The notes under the pieces were generated by a model. The model was not told the origin of the DNA, did no database searches, and saw nothing but the letters and a program-made list of their open reading frames with translations. Shown piece after piece: positions 7,112 to 15,879 of a stretch of DNA of 64,000 bases. The stretch covers positions 558,001 to 622,000 of the forward strand of contig NZ_CP134890.1 of assembly GCF_032098525.1 (NCBI RefSeq), written 5' to 3'. The stretch comes from Flavobacterium sp. PMTSA4 (GTDB lineage: Bacteria; Bacteroidota; Bacteroidia; Flavobacteriales; Flavobacteriaceae). The stretch's first letter is position 1. Each line of letters starts with the position of its first letter. A program made the translations under genes and the position numbers.

Positions 7112-10100
7112 TTATTTTTTATAATACTTTTTAAACTTCGGATAAGTTAATATTCCAACAACTGAAATACCAATTGCCATTTCATATATCCATGCCAAAG
7201 ATTTTGCTTCACCACTTGCATAAGAATGCAAACCTACTAAATGGAAATTAACACCATAATATGTAAATAGAATAGACATAAAGGCAAACATTGCCATCAA
7301 GTTAAAAATCCAACGGCTTTTCATTCCAGGAACAAAACGTGCGTGAATTACAAAAGCATAAACCATTATACTGATTAATGCCCAAGTTTCCTTTGGATCC
7401 CAACCCCAATATCTTCCCCAACTTTCATTAGCCCATTGACCACCAAGAAAGTTTCCAATGGTCAACATAACTAAACCAACCGTCAACGCCATTTCATTAA
7501 TATAGGTTAGTTCTTTGATGTTTAAATCCATTTTAACTTTATTTTTCTCATTCGTGAAAAACATAAGTAATAACGAAACAAATCCAAGTATGAAACCTAA
7601 TGCAAATGGACCATAACTAGCTACTATTACAGCAACGTGAATCATTAACCAATAAGAATTTAAAACTGGTTGAAGATTTGCAATCTCTGGATCTATCCAG
7701 TTTGCATAAGCAGCTGTTAATATCATTGCTGTGACAAATGCAGATGATGCGACAGTTAATTTAGATTTTCTATCAAATGCTAAACCAAAAAACATTGTTG
7801 CCCAAGCAACATAAACAATAGCTTCATAAGCATTACTCCAAGGTGCATGACCCGAAATATACCAACGAGCTATTAATCCAACGGTATGCAAAGCAAAACA
7901 CAAACCTATAAGAACATGTAATACGTTTATAGAAACTCTTAAAAACTTTCGATCTTTAAAAATTTGACTTATAACTAATACAAACATCAAAATAGCTAAT
8001 GAAATGTACCAATAAGGTAATTTCTTGAACACATCATATTTGTTATATAGTATTTCATAATTAACTTTTTCCATGCTCGGCATGACTTCTCTTCCATACT
8101 TCATTTGGAATTTTTCCATACCTTCGAGCATCATGTTTGCACCAGCATATTCTTTTGTGCTAGTACCTTTTGCTAAATATTGAAGGTATAATGGAAAAGC
8201 TGCTTTTATAGTGTCTAAAGCGGTTCCCGTTGGTTGGTTCAACTCTAGATTAGAAACCCATTTGTTATTCTTATCATTTGGAACTGGATAAATTTTCAAA
8301 ATACTTCCAAACAAAGCAGAATTCAATAAATTGATTTTTTTATCAGTTTCTACAAAGTCTTTCTCAAATTGATTCGGATTAGCAGTTTTATAAGCTTCAT
8401 CTAAATATGGCGCTAATTTGTAATTTCCATCTTTATCAAAAAAAGCAGCAAAAGGAATTAATTTTTGTTTTGGCTCTACTCCTATTAATTTACGAATACT
8501 GTCATTGTCTTTTTTAACATAAACTAGCGGAATTTCCATCCAAGCAAACGGAAATTGTTTCATAGAAATAAAAACCTGGTCAGAATTCATTCCTTCATAA
8601 GTATCATTATGACTTACCTTGCGCAATAATTCAGAAGAAAAAGTATTGATTGGCTTCATTCTACCACCATCATCTTGAATGACTAATCTACCAAATCGAT
8701 CAGCTTGTGCTTCGGGAACTTTATATTTTAGAATAGAATCTTTATAGTTAAAAGTATTTTGTTTATGAGAATGGTTTTCTTGCGAAAAGCTCAAAGTAGT
8801 ACTTAAAATAAGTAGTATTGAAAGTAATTTTGCTTTTTTCTTTTTAACAGTTTCTAATTTCTTTTTCAAATCAGCAAAACGAGTATTTTTTACAAAAAGA
8901 ATTGCCATCATGCAAAAAAACAATAAGAAATAACCAATGTAAGTTATGGTTGTTCCCCAAAAATCATGATTTACTGAAAGTACTGTTCCTTTTTCATCTT
9001 GGTCAAATGATGCTTGGAAAAATCTGAAACCTCTATAATCTAAAATATGATTCATATAAATTCTTGCATCAAACTTGTTAGCCGAATCTATTACTGTGAC
9101 TTTGCTTTCAAACGCAGAATAACTCTTTTCTGTTCCGGGATATTTATCAGCTATAAAATCATTTAATTTTAATTTGAATGGCAGTTCATAAACTTTACTT
9201 CCAAACATTAAAGTAAAGTCAAGTTTACCAAGTTTTACCATAACTGGTTCACCTTGTTTTCCTTTGGAACCAACAAGTGTTATCTCTTTCTCTTCGCCAC
9301 CAGATCTTATAATTAAAGTCAATGCATCGTCATGTTGTTTTGGCTTATAATTTCCTGAAGCTTCAAAAGTTTTAAATCCTTTTTTAGCTGCTTCGGGCAA
9401 TACAAATTGAGTTCCCCCAAGATTATAAAGCGAACGATACATCAAGGCTTGGACTGAATCTTTAGTAACTTTTCCTTGAAATTTATCAGCCATTCTCATA
9501 AATTGACCATCAAATGGAGTAACTATAGTATTGTCAATTGTATTTATATTAACCGCACCATCAGTTGGTTTATTTAAAGCAAAAAGTAAATTATGAATGT
9601 TTTGAACTTCGCCTTCTTTCAGCCAATGTTCATGTCGAGTACCATCGCCAGATTCAACCAGTTTTAAATATAAAACACCTTTTTCATCTTCTTTGATTAC
9701 TTCTTTTGCATCAAGGACATAATTTTTATAGCTAATTTCAAAAGGAATTTCACCAAACTTCTTATTAATTAAAAATGAATTGTCAGCAACTGGAGAAAGT
9801 AATAATGATTTTTCAATTGTTCTTCTTTTCACGCTTCCTTCATATTCTCCATCTACAAAAACGGTCAAAAAGTTTTTATCCGAATACATTCTATTTGAAA
9901 TTTCGCCTTCACGAATGGGCATCATTCCTTCATAACTAATGTAACGAGTAATAGCTGCGCCTACAATGATAAAAATAAAAGAAAGGTGCAAAAGTAATGT
10001 TGCCCATTTTTCTTTTTTGTAGAGTTTGTATCGTTTAATATTTCCGAAGAAATTAATTAAAAAGAACACATGTATAGCTTCAAACCACCACGAATTGTAT

Positions 10101-10234
10101 ATCCAAATTCGAGCGGTATCAGTATTGTATTTGCTTTCTATAAAGGTTCCGAAAATCATGGCTATGGCATAACCTATAAATAAAACTGCCATTAAACGTG
10201 TGGAGAAAAGAAACGCGTATATTTTTTTTTCCAT
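7112..10234 (-). CDS. ccsBA: Fused CcsB-CcsA cytochrome c biogenesis protein
   Basis: System II cytochrome c synthase, 1040 residues, which exports haem and attaches it to apocytochromes at the outer face of the inner membrane. The N-terminal ResB/CcsB part has membrane helices near 10-35, 50-65, 80-95 and about 430-450, with a large periplasmic region between. A second periplasmic stretch (about 490-740) leads to the CcsA part (about 745-1040) with several helices and the tryptophan-rich WGWDPKETWAL motif near 945. The fusion is typical of Bacteroidota. A putative TACTTTTG promoter core lies upstream (10267-10274, minus strand). The C-terminal gene terminates at a shared hairpin. Confidence 0.93.
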   Translation of the reverse strand: MEKKIYAFLFSTRLMAVLFIGYAIAMIFGTFIESKYNTDTARIWIYNSWWFEAIHVFFLINFFGNIKRYKLYKKEKWATLLLHLSFIFIIVGAAITRYISYEGMMPIREGEISNRMYSDKNFLTVFVDGEYEGSVKRRTIEKSLLLSPVADNSFLINKKFGEIPFEISYKNYVLDAKEVIKEDEKGVLYLKLVESGDGTRHEHWLKEGEVQNIHNLLFALNKPTDGAVNINTIDNTIVTPFDGQFMRMADKFQGKVTKDSVQALMYRSLYNLGGTQFVLPEAAKKGFKTFEASGNYKPKQHDDALTLIIRSGGEEKEITLVGSKGKQGEPVMVKLGKLDFTLMFGSKVYELPFKLKLNDFIADKYPGTEKSYSAFESKVTVIDSANKFDARIYMNHILDYRGFRFFQASFDQDEKGTVLSVNHDFWGTTITYIGYFLLFFCMMAILFVKNTRFADLKKKLETVKKKKAKLLSILLILSTTLSFSQENHSHKQNTFNYKDSILKYKVPEAQADRFGRLVIQDDGGRMKPINTFSSELLRKVSHNDTYEGMNSDQVFISMKQFPFAWMEIPLVYVKKDNDSIRKLIGVEPKQKLIPFAAFFDKDGNYKLAPYLDEAYKTANPNQFEKDFVETDKKINLLNSALFGSILKIYPVPNDKNNKWVSNLELNQPTGTALDTIKAAFPLYLQYLAKGTSTKEYAGANMMLEGMEKFQMKYGREVMPSMEKVNYEILYNKYDVFKKLPYWYISLAILMFVLVISQIFKDRKFLRVSINVLHVLIGLCFALHTVGLIARWYISGHAPWSNAYEAIVYVAWATMFFGLAFDRKSKLTVASSAFVTAMILTAAYANWIDPEIANLQPVLNSYWLMIHVAVIVASYGPFALGFILGFVSLLLMFFTNEKNKVKMDLNIKELTYINEMALTVGLVMLTIGNFLGGQWANESWGRYWGWDPKETWALISIMVYAFVIHARFVPGMKSRWIFNLMAMFAFMSILFTYYGVNFHLVGLHSYASGEAKSLAWIYEMAIGISVVGILTYPKFKKYYKK

Positions 10235-10266
10235 AAAGCGGAAGAATTGATTTTTATAAAGTAGTG

Positions 10267-10274
10267 CAAAAGTA
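10267..10274 (-). promoter_or_regulatory. Putative -7 promoter element of ccsBA
   Basis: TACTTTTG on the minus strand, matching the Bacteroidota TAnnTTTG core, about 33 bp before the ATG. No clear -33 TTTG element. Confidence 0.45.
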
Positions 10275-10523
10275 ATTAAAAATGTGAATGTTTTGAGGTA
10301 GAATTATTCTATTTAAGTATAGTTTAACTTGTGTTTTTTGATTGAGGAAAAAATTAAATTGAATTATTAAATAATGTCTCAAACAGGAAAAAATTATTAA
10401 AACAAAACCTAAAAAGTAAATACCGTAAAAAAAAATAAAAAAAACCGCAATTAACTTATTGGGCATCAAACTATTTTTGGGTGTAACGATTTTATTAGAA
10501 TTTTAGTAATCAAATTTATTGTA

Positions 10524-10814
10524 ATGCCACTACTATCTAAAACCGACCTTACGTACACAAATTATTCATGGAATAAATTACCAGACCATTCTTCAAAAGT
10601 ATTTGTATCATTGGACAATACACCATTGAACAGAAAAATGGGCAATGAAATTTTAGACTTCATAAATTCATTTGCAAAAATTCATCATTTGAGTTTTAAA
10701 AGAACTGGATTGAAAATTGAAAAAATGATACATAAAGAAGTACCTAGTAAATTAAAAACCAAAGAAGAAATTAAAGCATGGATAGAACAAAACTGGTACA
10801 ACTGTAAGTTTTGA
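10524..10814 (+). CDS. Small protein of unknown function
   Basis: A 96-residue soluble protein without signal peptide or membrane helix, basic and mixed helical, ending KTKEEIKAWIEQNWYNCKF. I do not recognise a domain. It has a normal codon pattern and no competing frame, and stands alone between ccsBA (divergent) and the DUF2520 gene. It is probably a real, lineage-specific gene. Confidence 0.55.
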   Translation: MPLLSKTDLTYTNYSWNKLPDHSSKVFVSLDNTPLNRKMGNEILDFINSFAKIHHLSFKRTGLKIEKMIHKEVPSKLKTKEEIKAWIEQNWYNCKF

Positions 10815-10895
10815 AAAAAATATTTGATTAATTAATATTAGCCAACAAGCTTTAAACCATTTTTAATAAACATTCCATTTAACTACTAATTTTAG

Positions 10896-10903
10896 TACTT
10901 TTG
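10896..10903 (+). promoter_or_regulatory. Putative -7 element very close to the DUF2520 start
   Basis: TACTTTTG (TAnnTTTG) ends 4 bp before the ATG at 10908. Transcription would begin at or next to the start codon, so the mRNA may be leaderless. Confidence 0.5.
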
Positions 10904-10907
10904 TCGA

Positions 10908-11669
10908 ATGATTACAGTAGTGCTTATTGGTTCGGGCAATGTTGCTCAGCATTTACTCTTGGCTTTTCAAAAAGCTAAAAGCCTCAATCTTATTCAAGTA
11001 TTAGCACGACATCCAAAGCAAATTGCTCACTTACTTGATGAGAAGAAAATTATTTCAGATTACAAAGAACTCAAAGAAGCTGACCTTTATGTTATAGCTG
11101 TTTCAGATAATGCCATTGCTGAAGTTTCTAGTCAAATACCTTTTACATATAAACTTGTTGTACATACCTCAGGAAGTATTCCAATGATTGAAATAGATTC
11201 AAAAAACCGAAAAGGTGTTTTTTATCCGTTACAGACTTTTTCAAAATCAAAAGAGATTGATTTTAGCCAAATTCCAATTGCATTAGAAGCTGAAACTAAA
11301 AATGATTTATCCTTATTAGAAGCTGTTGCTCAATCTATTTCTAACCAAGTATATCAAATAAACTCTGAACAACGCAAAGCACTGCATGTAGCTGCTGTTT
11401 TTGTATGTAATTTTGTGAATCATTTGTATGAAATAGGTAGTGAAATTTGTAAGGAAAATAACTTATCTTTTGATTTACTGAAACCATTAATTTTAGAAAC
11501 TGCCGATAAAATTTTATCGCTTACTCCTAATGAAGCACAAACTGGTCCAGCAAAAAGAGAAGATACGGTTACTATCAATGCGCATTTAAATTTTTTAAAT
11601 AAAGATAATCAGAAAGAAATTTATAAACTCCTAACCCAATCAATTATTGATAATGGAAAAAAGCTATAA
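10908..11669 (+). CDS. Rossmann-fold / DUF2520 domain protein
   Basis: A 253-residue protein of the NADP-binding type. The N-terminal Rossmann domain opens with VLIGSGNVAQHL (residues 4-15) and contains ADLYVIAVSDNAIAEVS and VVHTSGSIPM. A C-terminal all-helical DUF2520 domain (about 125-250) includes HVAAVFVCNFVNHLYEIG and TGPAKREDTVTINAHL. It resembles F420-dependent oxidoreductases and pyrroline-5-carboxylate reductase-like enzymes; no substrate is established. It overlaps the KdsC-like gene by 17 bp and heads the operon running through Maf. Confidence 0.85.
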   Translation: MITVVLIGSGNVAQHLLLAFQKAKSLNLIQVLARHPKQIAHLLDEKKIISDYKELKEADLYVIAVSDNAIAEVSSQIPFTYKLVVHTSGSIPMIEIDSKNRKGVFYPLQTFSKSKEIDFSQIPIALEAETKNDLSLLEAVAQSISNQVYQINSEQRKALHVAAVFVCNFVNHLYEIGSEICKENNLSFDLLKPLILETADKILSLTPNEAQTGPAKREDTVTINAHLNFLNKDNQKEIYKLLTQSIIDNGKKL

Positions 11670-12180
11670 AGAATTAATGAACAACATAACAACCTTCATT
11701 TTTGACATTGATGGAGTATTGACCGATGGTGCTGTTCATGTAACCGAAACTGGCGAAATGCTAAGAATAATGAATATTCGTGATGGTTTTGCTTTGAAAG
11801 CAGCTGTAGAAAGTGGTTATCATGTTTGTGTAATTTCTGGAGGAAAAAACGAAGGTGTTCGAATCAGATTAAGAAATTTAGGTATAACTGATATTCATTT
11901 AGGTTCGCCTGATAAAGTGGAAACTTTCAAAGAATACATTGAATTATACAATATTAAACCTGAAGAAGTTTTATTTATGGGTGATGATATTCCTGATTTT
12001 CATGTAATGAAATTAGTTGGGTTACCAACTTGTCCTCAAGATGCTAGTCCAGAAATCAAGGCTATTTCTAAATATATCTCACACAAAAACGGTGGTAAAG
12101 GTGCTGTTCGTGAAGTTATTGAGCAAGTAATGAAAGTACAAGCAAAATGGCATATGTACTACAACGGAAAACATGATTAA
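11653..12180 (+). CDS. KdsC-like HAD phosphatase
   Basis: A protein of about 175 residues of the KDO 8-phosphate phosphatase type, a capless tetrameric HAD hydrolase that acts in Kdo synthesis for lipopolysaccharide. Motif I is FIFDIDGVLTDG (about residues 16-27), motif II VISGG, motif III the VETFKEY region, and motif IV VLFMGDDIPDFHVM. I chose the ATG at 11653 (MEKSYKELMNN); an upstream TTG at 11647 and an ATG at 11677 are possible. It overlaps the end of the DUF2520 gene. Exact substrate is inferred from the family only. Confidence 0.85.
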   Translation: MEKSYKELMNNITTFIFDIDGVLTDGAVHVTETGEMLRIMNIRDGFALKAAVESGYHVCVISGGKNEGVRIRLRNLGITDIHLGSPDKVETFKEYIELYNIKPEEVLFMGDDIPDFHVMKLVGLPTCPQDASPEIKAISKYISHKNGGKGAVREVIEQVMKVQAKWHMYYNGKHD

Positions 12181-12205
12181 CAATTAAGAATTAGTAAACT
12201 ACAAA

Positions 12206-13147
12206 ATGAATTTTTTAAAATTAATACGATATAAAAACCTTTTATTAATTGCGTTTATGCAATTACTTTTTCGTTATGGATTTTTAGCACTTCAAGATAT
12301 TCCTTTGGCATTGAAAGATTGGCAATACTTATTGTTAGTATTATCAACAGTGCTAATTGCAGCCGCAGGTTATGTAATCAATGATATTATGGACCAAGAA
12401 ACTGATTATGATAACAAACCAAATAATGTTATTATTGGTAAATCCATATCAGAAGAATCGGCATACTACATGTATTTTGGTTTAACTATATCAGGTGTTC
12501 TAATTGGATATTATCTTTCCGATTATGTAAATAAAACTTCTTTTTTTGGATTGTTTATAATAATTTCAGTCCTACTCTATTTGTATGCCACAAGTTTTAA
12601 ACGCATAGCTGTTGTTGGTAATTTGATTGTTGCATTAATACTTGGACTTAGCGTAATTATTATTGGCTTTTTTGATATTATTCCTTATTTATCCTATGTA
12701 AGTTTTGACCAGAAAGTAAACATGCAAACACTTTTAGGGATAATTTTAGATTATGCAATTTTTGCATTTATTATTAATTTTATAAGAGAAATAATTAAGG
12801 ACTTAGAAGATATCGATGGCGACTATAATCAAGGAATGAATACTTTACCCATAGCTATTGGCAAAGAAAGAACCGCAAAAATAGTTACTGTTTTATGTGT
12901 AATTGCTACTGCTATTTTGTTTTGGTATGTCAATAACAATCTAATGAATTCAAAGCTTTACATCGCCACAATCTACTCTTTATTATTTGTAATTAGCCCA
13001 ATGATATTTGTAACTGTAAAAACTTGGTCTGCAAAATCAAAAAAAGATTTTAAGTTGTTAAGCAATGTTTTAAAAGCAATTATTTTCTTTGGAGTTATAT
13101 CAATACTAATTATTTCATTAAACATTAAATACAATGTTAAAGGATAA
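12206..13147 (+). CDS. UbiA-family prenyltransferase (GGGP synthase-like)
   Basis: A 313-residue membrane prenyltransferase with about eight helices. The two aspartate-rich motifs that bind the prenyl diphosphate through Mg are NDIMDQETDYDNKPN (about residues 58-72) and REIIKDLEDIDGDYNQGMNT (about 193-212). The Bacteroidota members are usually labelled geranylgeranylglycerol-phosphate geranylgeranyltransferase, but the true acceptor is not shown here. It lies 25 bp after the phosphatase gene and its end overlaps the Maf start by 14 bp. Confidence 0.88.
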   Translation: MNFLKLIRYKNLLLIAFMQLLFRYGFLALQDIPLALKDWQYLLLVLSTVLIAAAGYVINDIMDQETDYDNKPNNVIIGKSISEESAYYMYFGLTISGVLIGYYLSDYVNKTSFFGLFIIISVLLYLYATSFKRIAVVGNLIVALILGLSVIIIGFFDIIPYLSYVSFDQKVNMQTLLGIILDYAIFAFIINFIREIIKDLEDIDGDYNQGMNTLPIAIGKERTAKIVTVLCVIATAILFWYVNNNLMNSKLYIATIYSLLFVISPMIFVTVKTWSAKSKKDFKLLSNVLKAIIFFGVISILIISLNIKYNVKG

Positions 13148-13721
13148 ATTAAAAAACTATAAATTAATTTTAGCCTCTGGTTCGCCCAGAAGGCAACAGT
13201 TTTTTAAGGACTTAGGTTTAGATTTTGAAATTAAAATCAAAAATGTTGATGAAATATATCCAAATCATTTACAAGGTGTTGAGATCACAAATTTTCTTGC
13301 CGAATTAAAAGCAAGTTCCTTTGACAATGAAATGCTTGAAAATGAAATTGTAATTACGAGTGACACTATAGTTTGGTATGAAAATAGAGCATTAGGAAAG
13401 CCTAATGATTATGATGAAGCTTTTGCGATGCTAAAAAATATGGCCGGAAATACTCACGAAGTAATTACGTCTGTGTGCTTTAAAACAAGTAAAAAAAATG
13501 ATTTGTTACATTGTGTTACAAAAGTTAGTTTTAATAATTTAACCGATGAAGAAATCAACTATTATCTCGATAAATACAAACCATTTGATAAAGCTGGAGC
13601 TTATGGAATTCAGGAATGGATTGGGTTAATTGGTATTTCTAGGATTGAAGGTTCTTATACCAATGTAGTCGGAATGCCAACCGAAATGGTATTCACTTAT
13701 TTAAAAAATTTGAATATTTAA
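13134..13721 (+). CDS. maf: Maf-family nucleotide pyrophosphatase
   Basis: A 195-residue house-cleaning enzyme that hydrolyses non-canonical or modified nucleoside triphosphates. The N-terminal LASGSPRRQQF motif (residues 13-23), the SDTIVWYENRALGKP segment (about 81-95) and the AGAYGIQ loop (about 155-161) are the Maf active site. Length is normal for the family. It overlaps the prenyltransferase gene by 14 bp and is followed after 2 bp by a small secreted protein gene, so it is co-transcribed with both. Confidence 0.92.
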   Translation: MLKDKLKNYKLILASGSPRRQQFFKDLGLDFEIKIKNVDEIYPNHLQGVEITNFLAELKASSFDNEMLENEIVITSDTIVWYENRALGKPNDYDEAFAMLKNMAGNTHEVITSVCFKTSKKNDLLHCVTKVSFNNLTDEEINYYLDKYKPFDKAGAYGIQEWIGLIGISRIEGSYTNVVGMPTEMVFTYLKNLNI

Positions 13722-13723
13722 CA

Positions 13724-14107
13724 ATGAAAAAATTAGTTCTGTCAATACTATTTATTTTTATTTTATCTAATTTTTCAGTTGCTACTAACAAAACAGCAAT
13801 CGATTCTACAAAAGTTGAACTTCAAAAAGATCCAAAAGTTGGTTCTTTCAGGTACTATTATTATCCAAATCTTGAAGCTTATTTTGATGTTAGATTAAAG
13901 AAATATATCTATAAAGACAAAGAAAAATGGGTTTATGCAGATAAAATACCTTCAAACTACAGAGGTTACTCGGCTTATAATAAGTATTACATCATTTTAA
14001 CAGATGTAAAACCAGACAATGAAGAACCTTATTTATTGATTGAACAACACAAAAAGAAATATCCTGCTGATTACAAAGGAAAATATGTAAAAACAAAAGT
14101 TAGATAA
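13724..14107 (+). CDS. Small secreted YYYPNLEAYFD protein (paralog 1 of 3)
   Basis: A 127-residue protein with a signal peptide (about 1-20). The core is RYYYYPNLEAYFDVRLKKYIY (45-65), then a WVYADKIPSNYRGYSAYNKYYIILTDV region and HKKKYPADYKGKYVK near the end. The 14775-15203 and 15415-15798 products share this layout. No known domain is recognised. It starts 2 bp after maf and is followed by the MscS gene, so it is probably in their operon. Likely periplasmic; function unknown. Confidence 0.75.
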   Translation: MKKLVLSILFIFILSNFSVATNKTAIDSTKVELQKDPKVGSFRYYYYPNLEAYFDVRLKKYIYKDKEKWVYADKIPSNYRGYSAYNKYYIILTDVKPDNEEPYLLIEQHKKKYPADYKGKYVKTKVR

Positions 14108-14125
14108 ACTGCAAATACTAATAAA

Positions 14126-14656
14126 ATGAAATTCTTATCAAATTTTACAATTGAAGCTATAGCAACTATTATAGTATTAATAATTGTTGTTGTATTAAGA
14201 GTTTTATTCACAAAGTTAATTAGACGATATGCTAAAACGCATTCTAATATCGAGCATAGAACTAATTTAGTAATCAAATATATTCATCTACTACTCAATA
14301 TTATTACAGTAATTATATTAATTATTATTTGGGGAGTTCAAAAGAAAGATTTATTAGTAACCATTTCCTCTGTTGCAACCGTTATTGGTGTGGCAATGTT
14401 TGCCCAATGGTCAATTCTAAGCAATATAACTTCGGGTATTATTCTTTTCTTCTTTTTTCCTTTTAAAATTGGTGATACCATTAAAATCTTCGATAAAGAT
14501 TTTCCAATTCAAGCAGAAATTGAAGACATCAGCGCTTTTCATATCGACCTAATAACTGCTGATGGTGAAAGAATTACCTATCCAAACAATCTTCTACTTC
14601 AAAAAGGAATTGCTATAGTTAGGGAAAAAATTGAGGATAAAGATTTTTACGATTAA
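14126..14656 (+). CDS. Minimal MscS-family mechanosensitive channel
   Basis: A 176-residue protein with three membrane helices (about 8-32, 52-72, 80-110). The pore helix region (SSVATVIGVAMFAQWSILSN) is followed by the MscS beta domain signature FPFKIGDTIKIF (about 112-123) and ITADGERITYPNNLLLQKGI (about 147-166). It lacks the large C-terminal alpha/beta vestibule of E. coli MscS, so it is a short-form channel. It should open under membrane tension during osmotic downshock. It sits between two paralogous small secreted protein genes. Confidence 0.88.
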   Translation: MKFLSNFTIEAIATIIVLIIVVVLRVLFTKLIRRYAKTHSNIEHRTNLVIKYIHLLLNIITVIILIIIWGVQKKDLLVTISSVATVIGVAMFAQWSILSNITSGIILFFFFPFKIGDTIKIFDKDFPIQAEIEDISAFHIDLITADGERITYPNNLLLQKGIAIVREKIEDKDFYD

Positions 14657-14774
14657 CACTAAAACAAAATTCTATAACTTTTTTCAAAATTCTTGTAACA
14701 CAAGATTCAGTATTAAGAACCAACTTTGTATTGTTCTTCAAATAGAACTTATGTTGAACTTAAAATTTAAAATT

Positions 14775-15203
14775 ATGAAAAAGTTAAAATATTTAGTAAT
14801 TGTAGCTCTATTTGCAATGGCAAATACTGCTCAATCTCAAGTCTCGGTTAATGTGAATTTAGGAACACCGCCAGTTTGGGCTCCAGCCAATGCAGTTGCG
14901 GTTCAATATTATTATCTGCCAGAAATTGGTGTTTATTATGATGTTCCTGCTGAAAGATACATCTATTTAAGAAATGGTAAATGGTTCAGATCAGCAGCTT
15001 TGCCTGCGCAATATAGATATTATGATTTGCGTCATGGTAGAACAGTTTATTTAACAGATTATAGAGGAAATGCTCCTTACACTTTCTACAAAACACATAA
15101 AATTAAATATGGTAAACCTGCAGGTCATAGTTATGCCAAAAAAGGAAATAATGGAAACCATAAAGGAAAATCGAAGGGAAAAGGCCATGGAAAGAAAAAA
15201 TAG
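14775..15203 (+). CDS. Small secreted YYY-motif protein with basic tail (paralog 2 of 3)
   Basis: A 142-residue protein with signal peptide MKKLKYLVIVALFAMANTAQ. The core is VQYYYLPEIGVYYDVPAERYIY, then NGKWFRSAALPAQYRYYDLRHGRTVYLTDY and KTHKIKYG, matching the layout of the neighbouring paralogs. It ends in a Gly/Lys/His-rich basic tail (GKSKGKGHGKKK) that the others lack. I chose the ATG at 14775 because the signal peptide starts there; the frame is open farther upstream without coding character. Terminator follows directly. Confidence 0.78.
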   Translation: MKKLKYLVIVALFAMANTAQSQVSVNVNLGTPPVWAPANAVAVQYYYLPEIGVYYDVPAERYIYLRNGKWFRSAALPAQYRYYDLRHGRTVYLTDYRGNAPYTFYKTHKIKYGKPAGHSYAKKGNNGNHKGKSKGKGHGKKK

Positions 15204-15221
15204 TTTTTTACTAACTATTCG

Positions 15222-15253
15222 AAAAAAGCAAAGTTTAAAACTTTGCTTTTTTT
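15222..15253 (+). terminator. Rho-independent terminator
   Basis: AAAAAGCAAAGTTT and its complement AAACTTTGCTTTTT form a strong stem, followed by T residues, 19 bp after the stop of the basic-tail secreted protein. Confidence 0.85.
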
Positions 15254-15373
15254 ATTGATTTTCAACAAATTATAACTACTATTAAAATAATATTTTTCTT
15301 AAATTGAAGTTAAAAAGATGTAGTTTATCGATGTACAACCGCCAAAATACATAAATCTCAATTTTTTTTGCTA

Positions 15374-15381
15374 TATCTTTG
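15374..15381 (+). promoter_or_regulatory. Putative -7 element for the third paralog
   Basis: TATCTTTG (TAnnTTTG) about 34 bp before the start at 15415; gives a short leader. No clear -33 element. Confidence 0.5.
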
Positions 15382-15414
15382 TAATGCCAAAAGTCTAATA
15401 AATTAAAACTACTA

Positions 15415-15798
15415 ATGATGAAAAAGCTATCTTTTTTAATGGTTTTATTTTGCACTATAAGTTTATCAAATTCTTATTCTCAAAATACTAATTCTCCAAA
15501 TTCAAAATTGACAATAGATGCTAAAACAAATTGTTATTTGCGCTATTATTACTTTCCAAATTTAGAAGCCTACTTTGATCTTCAAAAAATGGTTTACTAT
15601 TATAAATTGGATGGAGTATGGAATTCTTCAGAAAATCTTCCTCAAAATTATGGTGGATATTCATTGTATAATAAAGCTAGAGTCATTATCAATGATTATG
15701 ATGATGACAAACCCTATGAATTAATTGATATTCACAAGAAAAATTATCCTTATAATTCAAAAGGTCACTTTAACAAAGTGGAGTTGTCTTCAAATTAA
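15415..15798 (+). CDS. Small secreted YYYFPNLEAYFD protein (paralog 3 of 3)
   Basis: A 127-residue protein with a signal peptide (about 1-23). The core is RYYYFPNLEAYFDLQKMVYYY, then GVWNSSENLPQNYGGYSLYNKARVIINDY and IHKKNYPYNSKGHF. It is closest to the 13724-14107 product, with the same spacing throughout. It is separated from the other two by a terminator and has its own TATCTTTG promoter core, so it is probably expressed independently. ATG codons at 15415 and 15418 are both usable. Function unknown. Confidence 0.75.
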   Translation: MMKKLSFLMVLFCTISLSNSYSQNTNSPNSKLTIDAKTNCYLRYYYFPNLEAYFDLQKMVYYYKLDGVWNSSENLPQNYGGYSLYNKARVIINDYDDDKPYELIDIHKKNYPYNSKGHFNKVELSSN

Positions 15799-15879
15799 TT
15801 TTGTTAAAAACAATTTAAATAAAAGGATGCTTTTTATTTAATCTGTATATTTGAAGCTATTGCAATCAATACTAATTTT

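Noticed and set aside
10254..10469. Leftward 71-codon frame, hydrophobic
   Set aside because: In an AT-rich gap where Phe/Ile/Leu-rich frames arise by chance; no signal of selection, no recognisable pattern.
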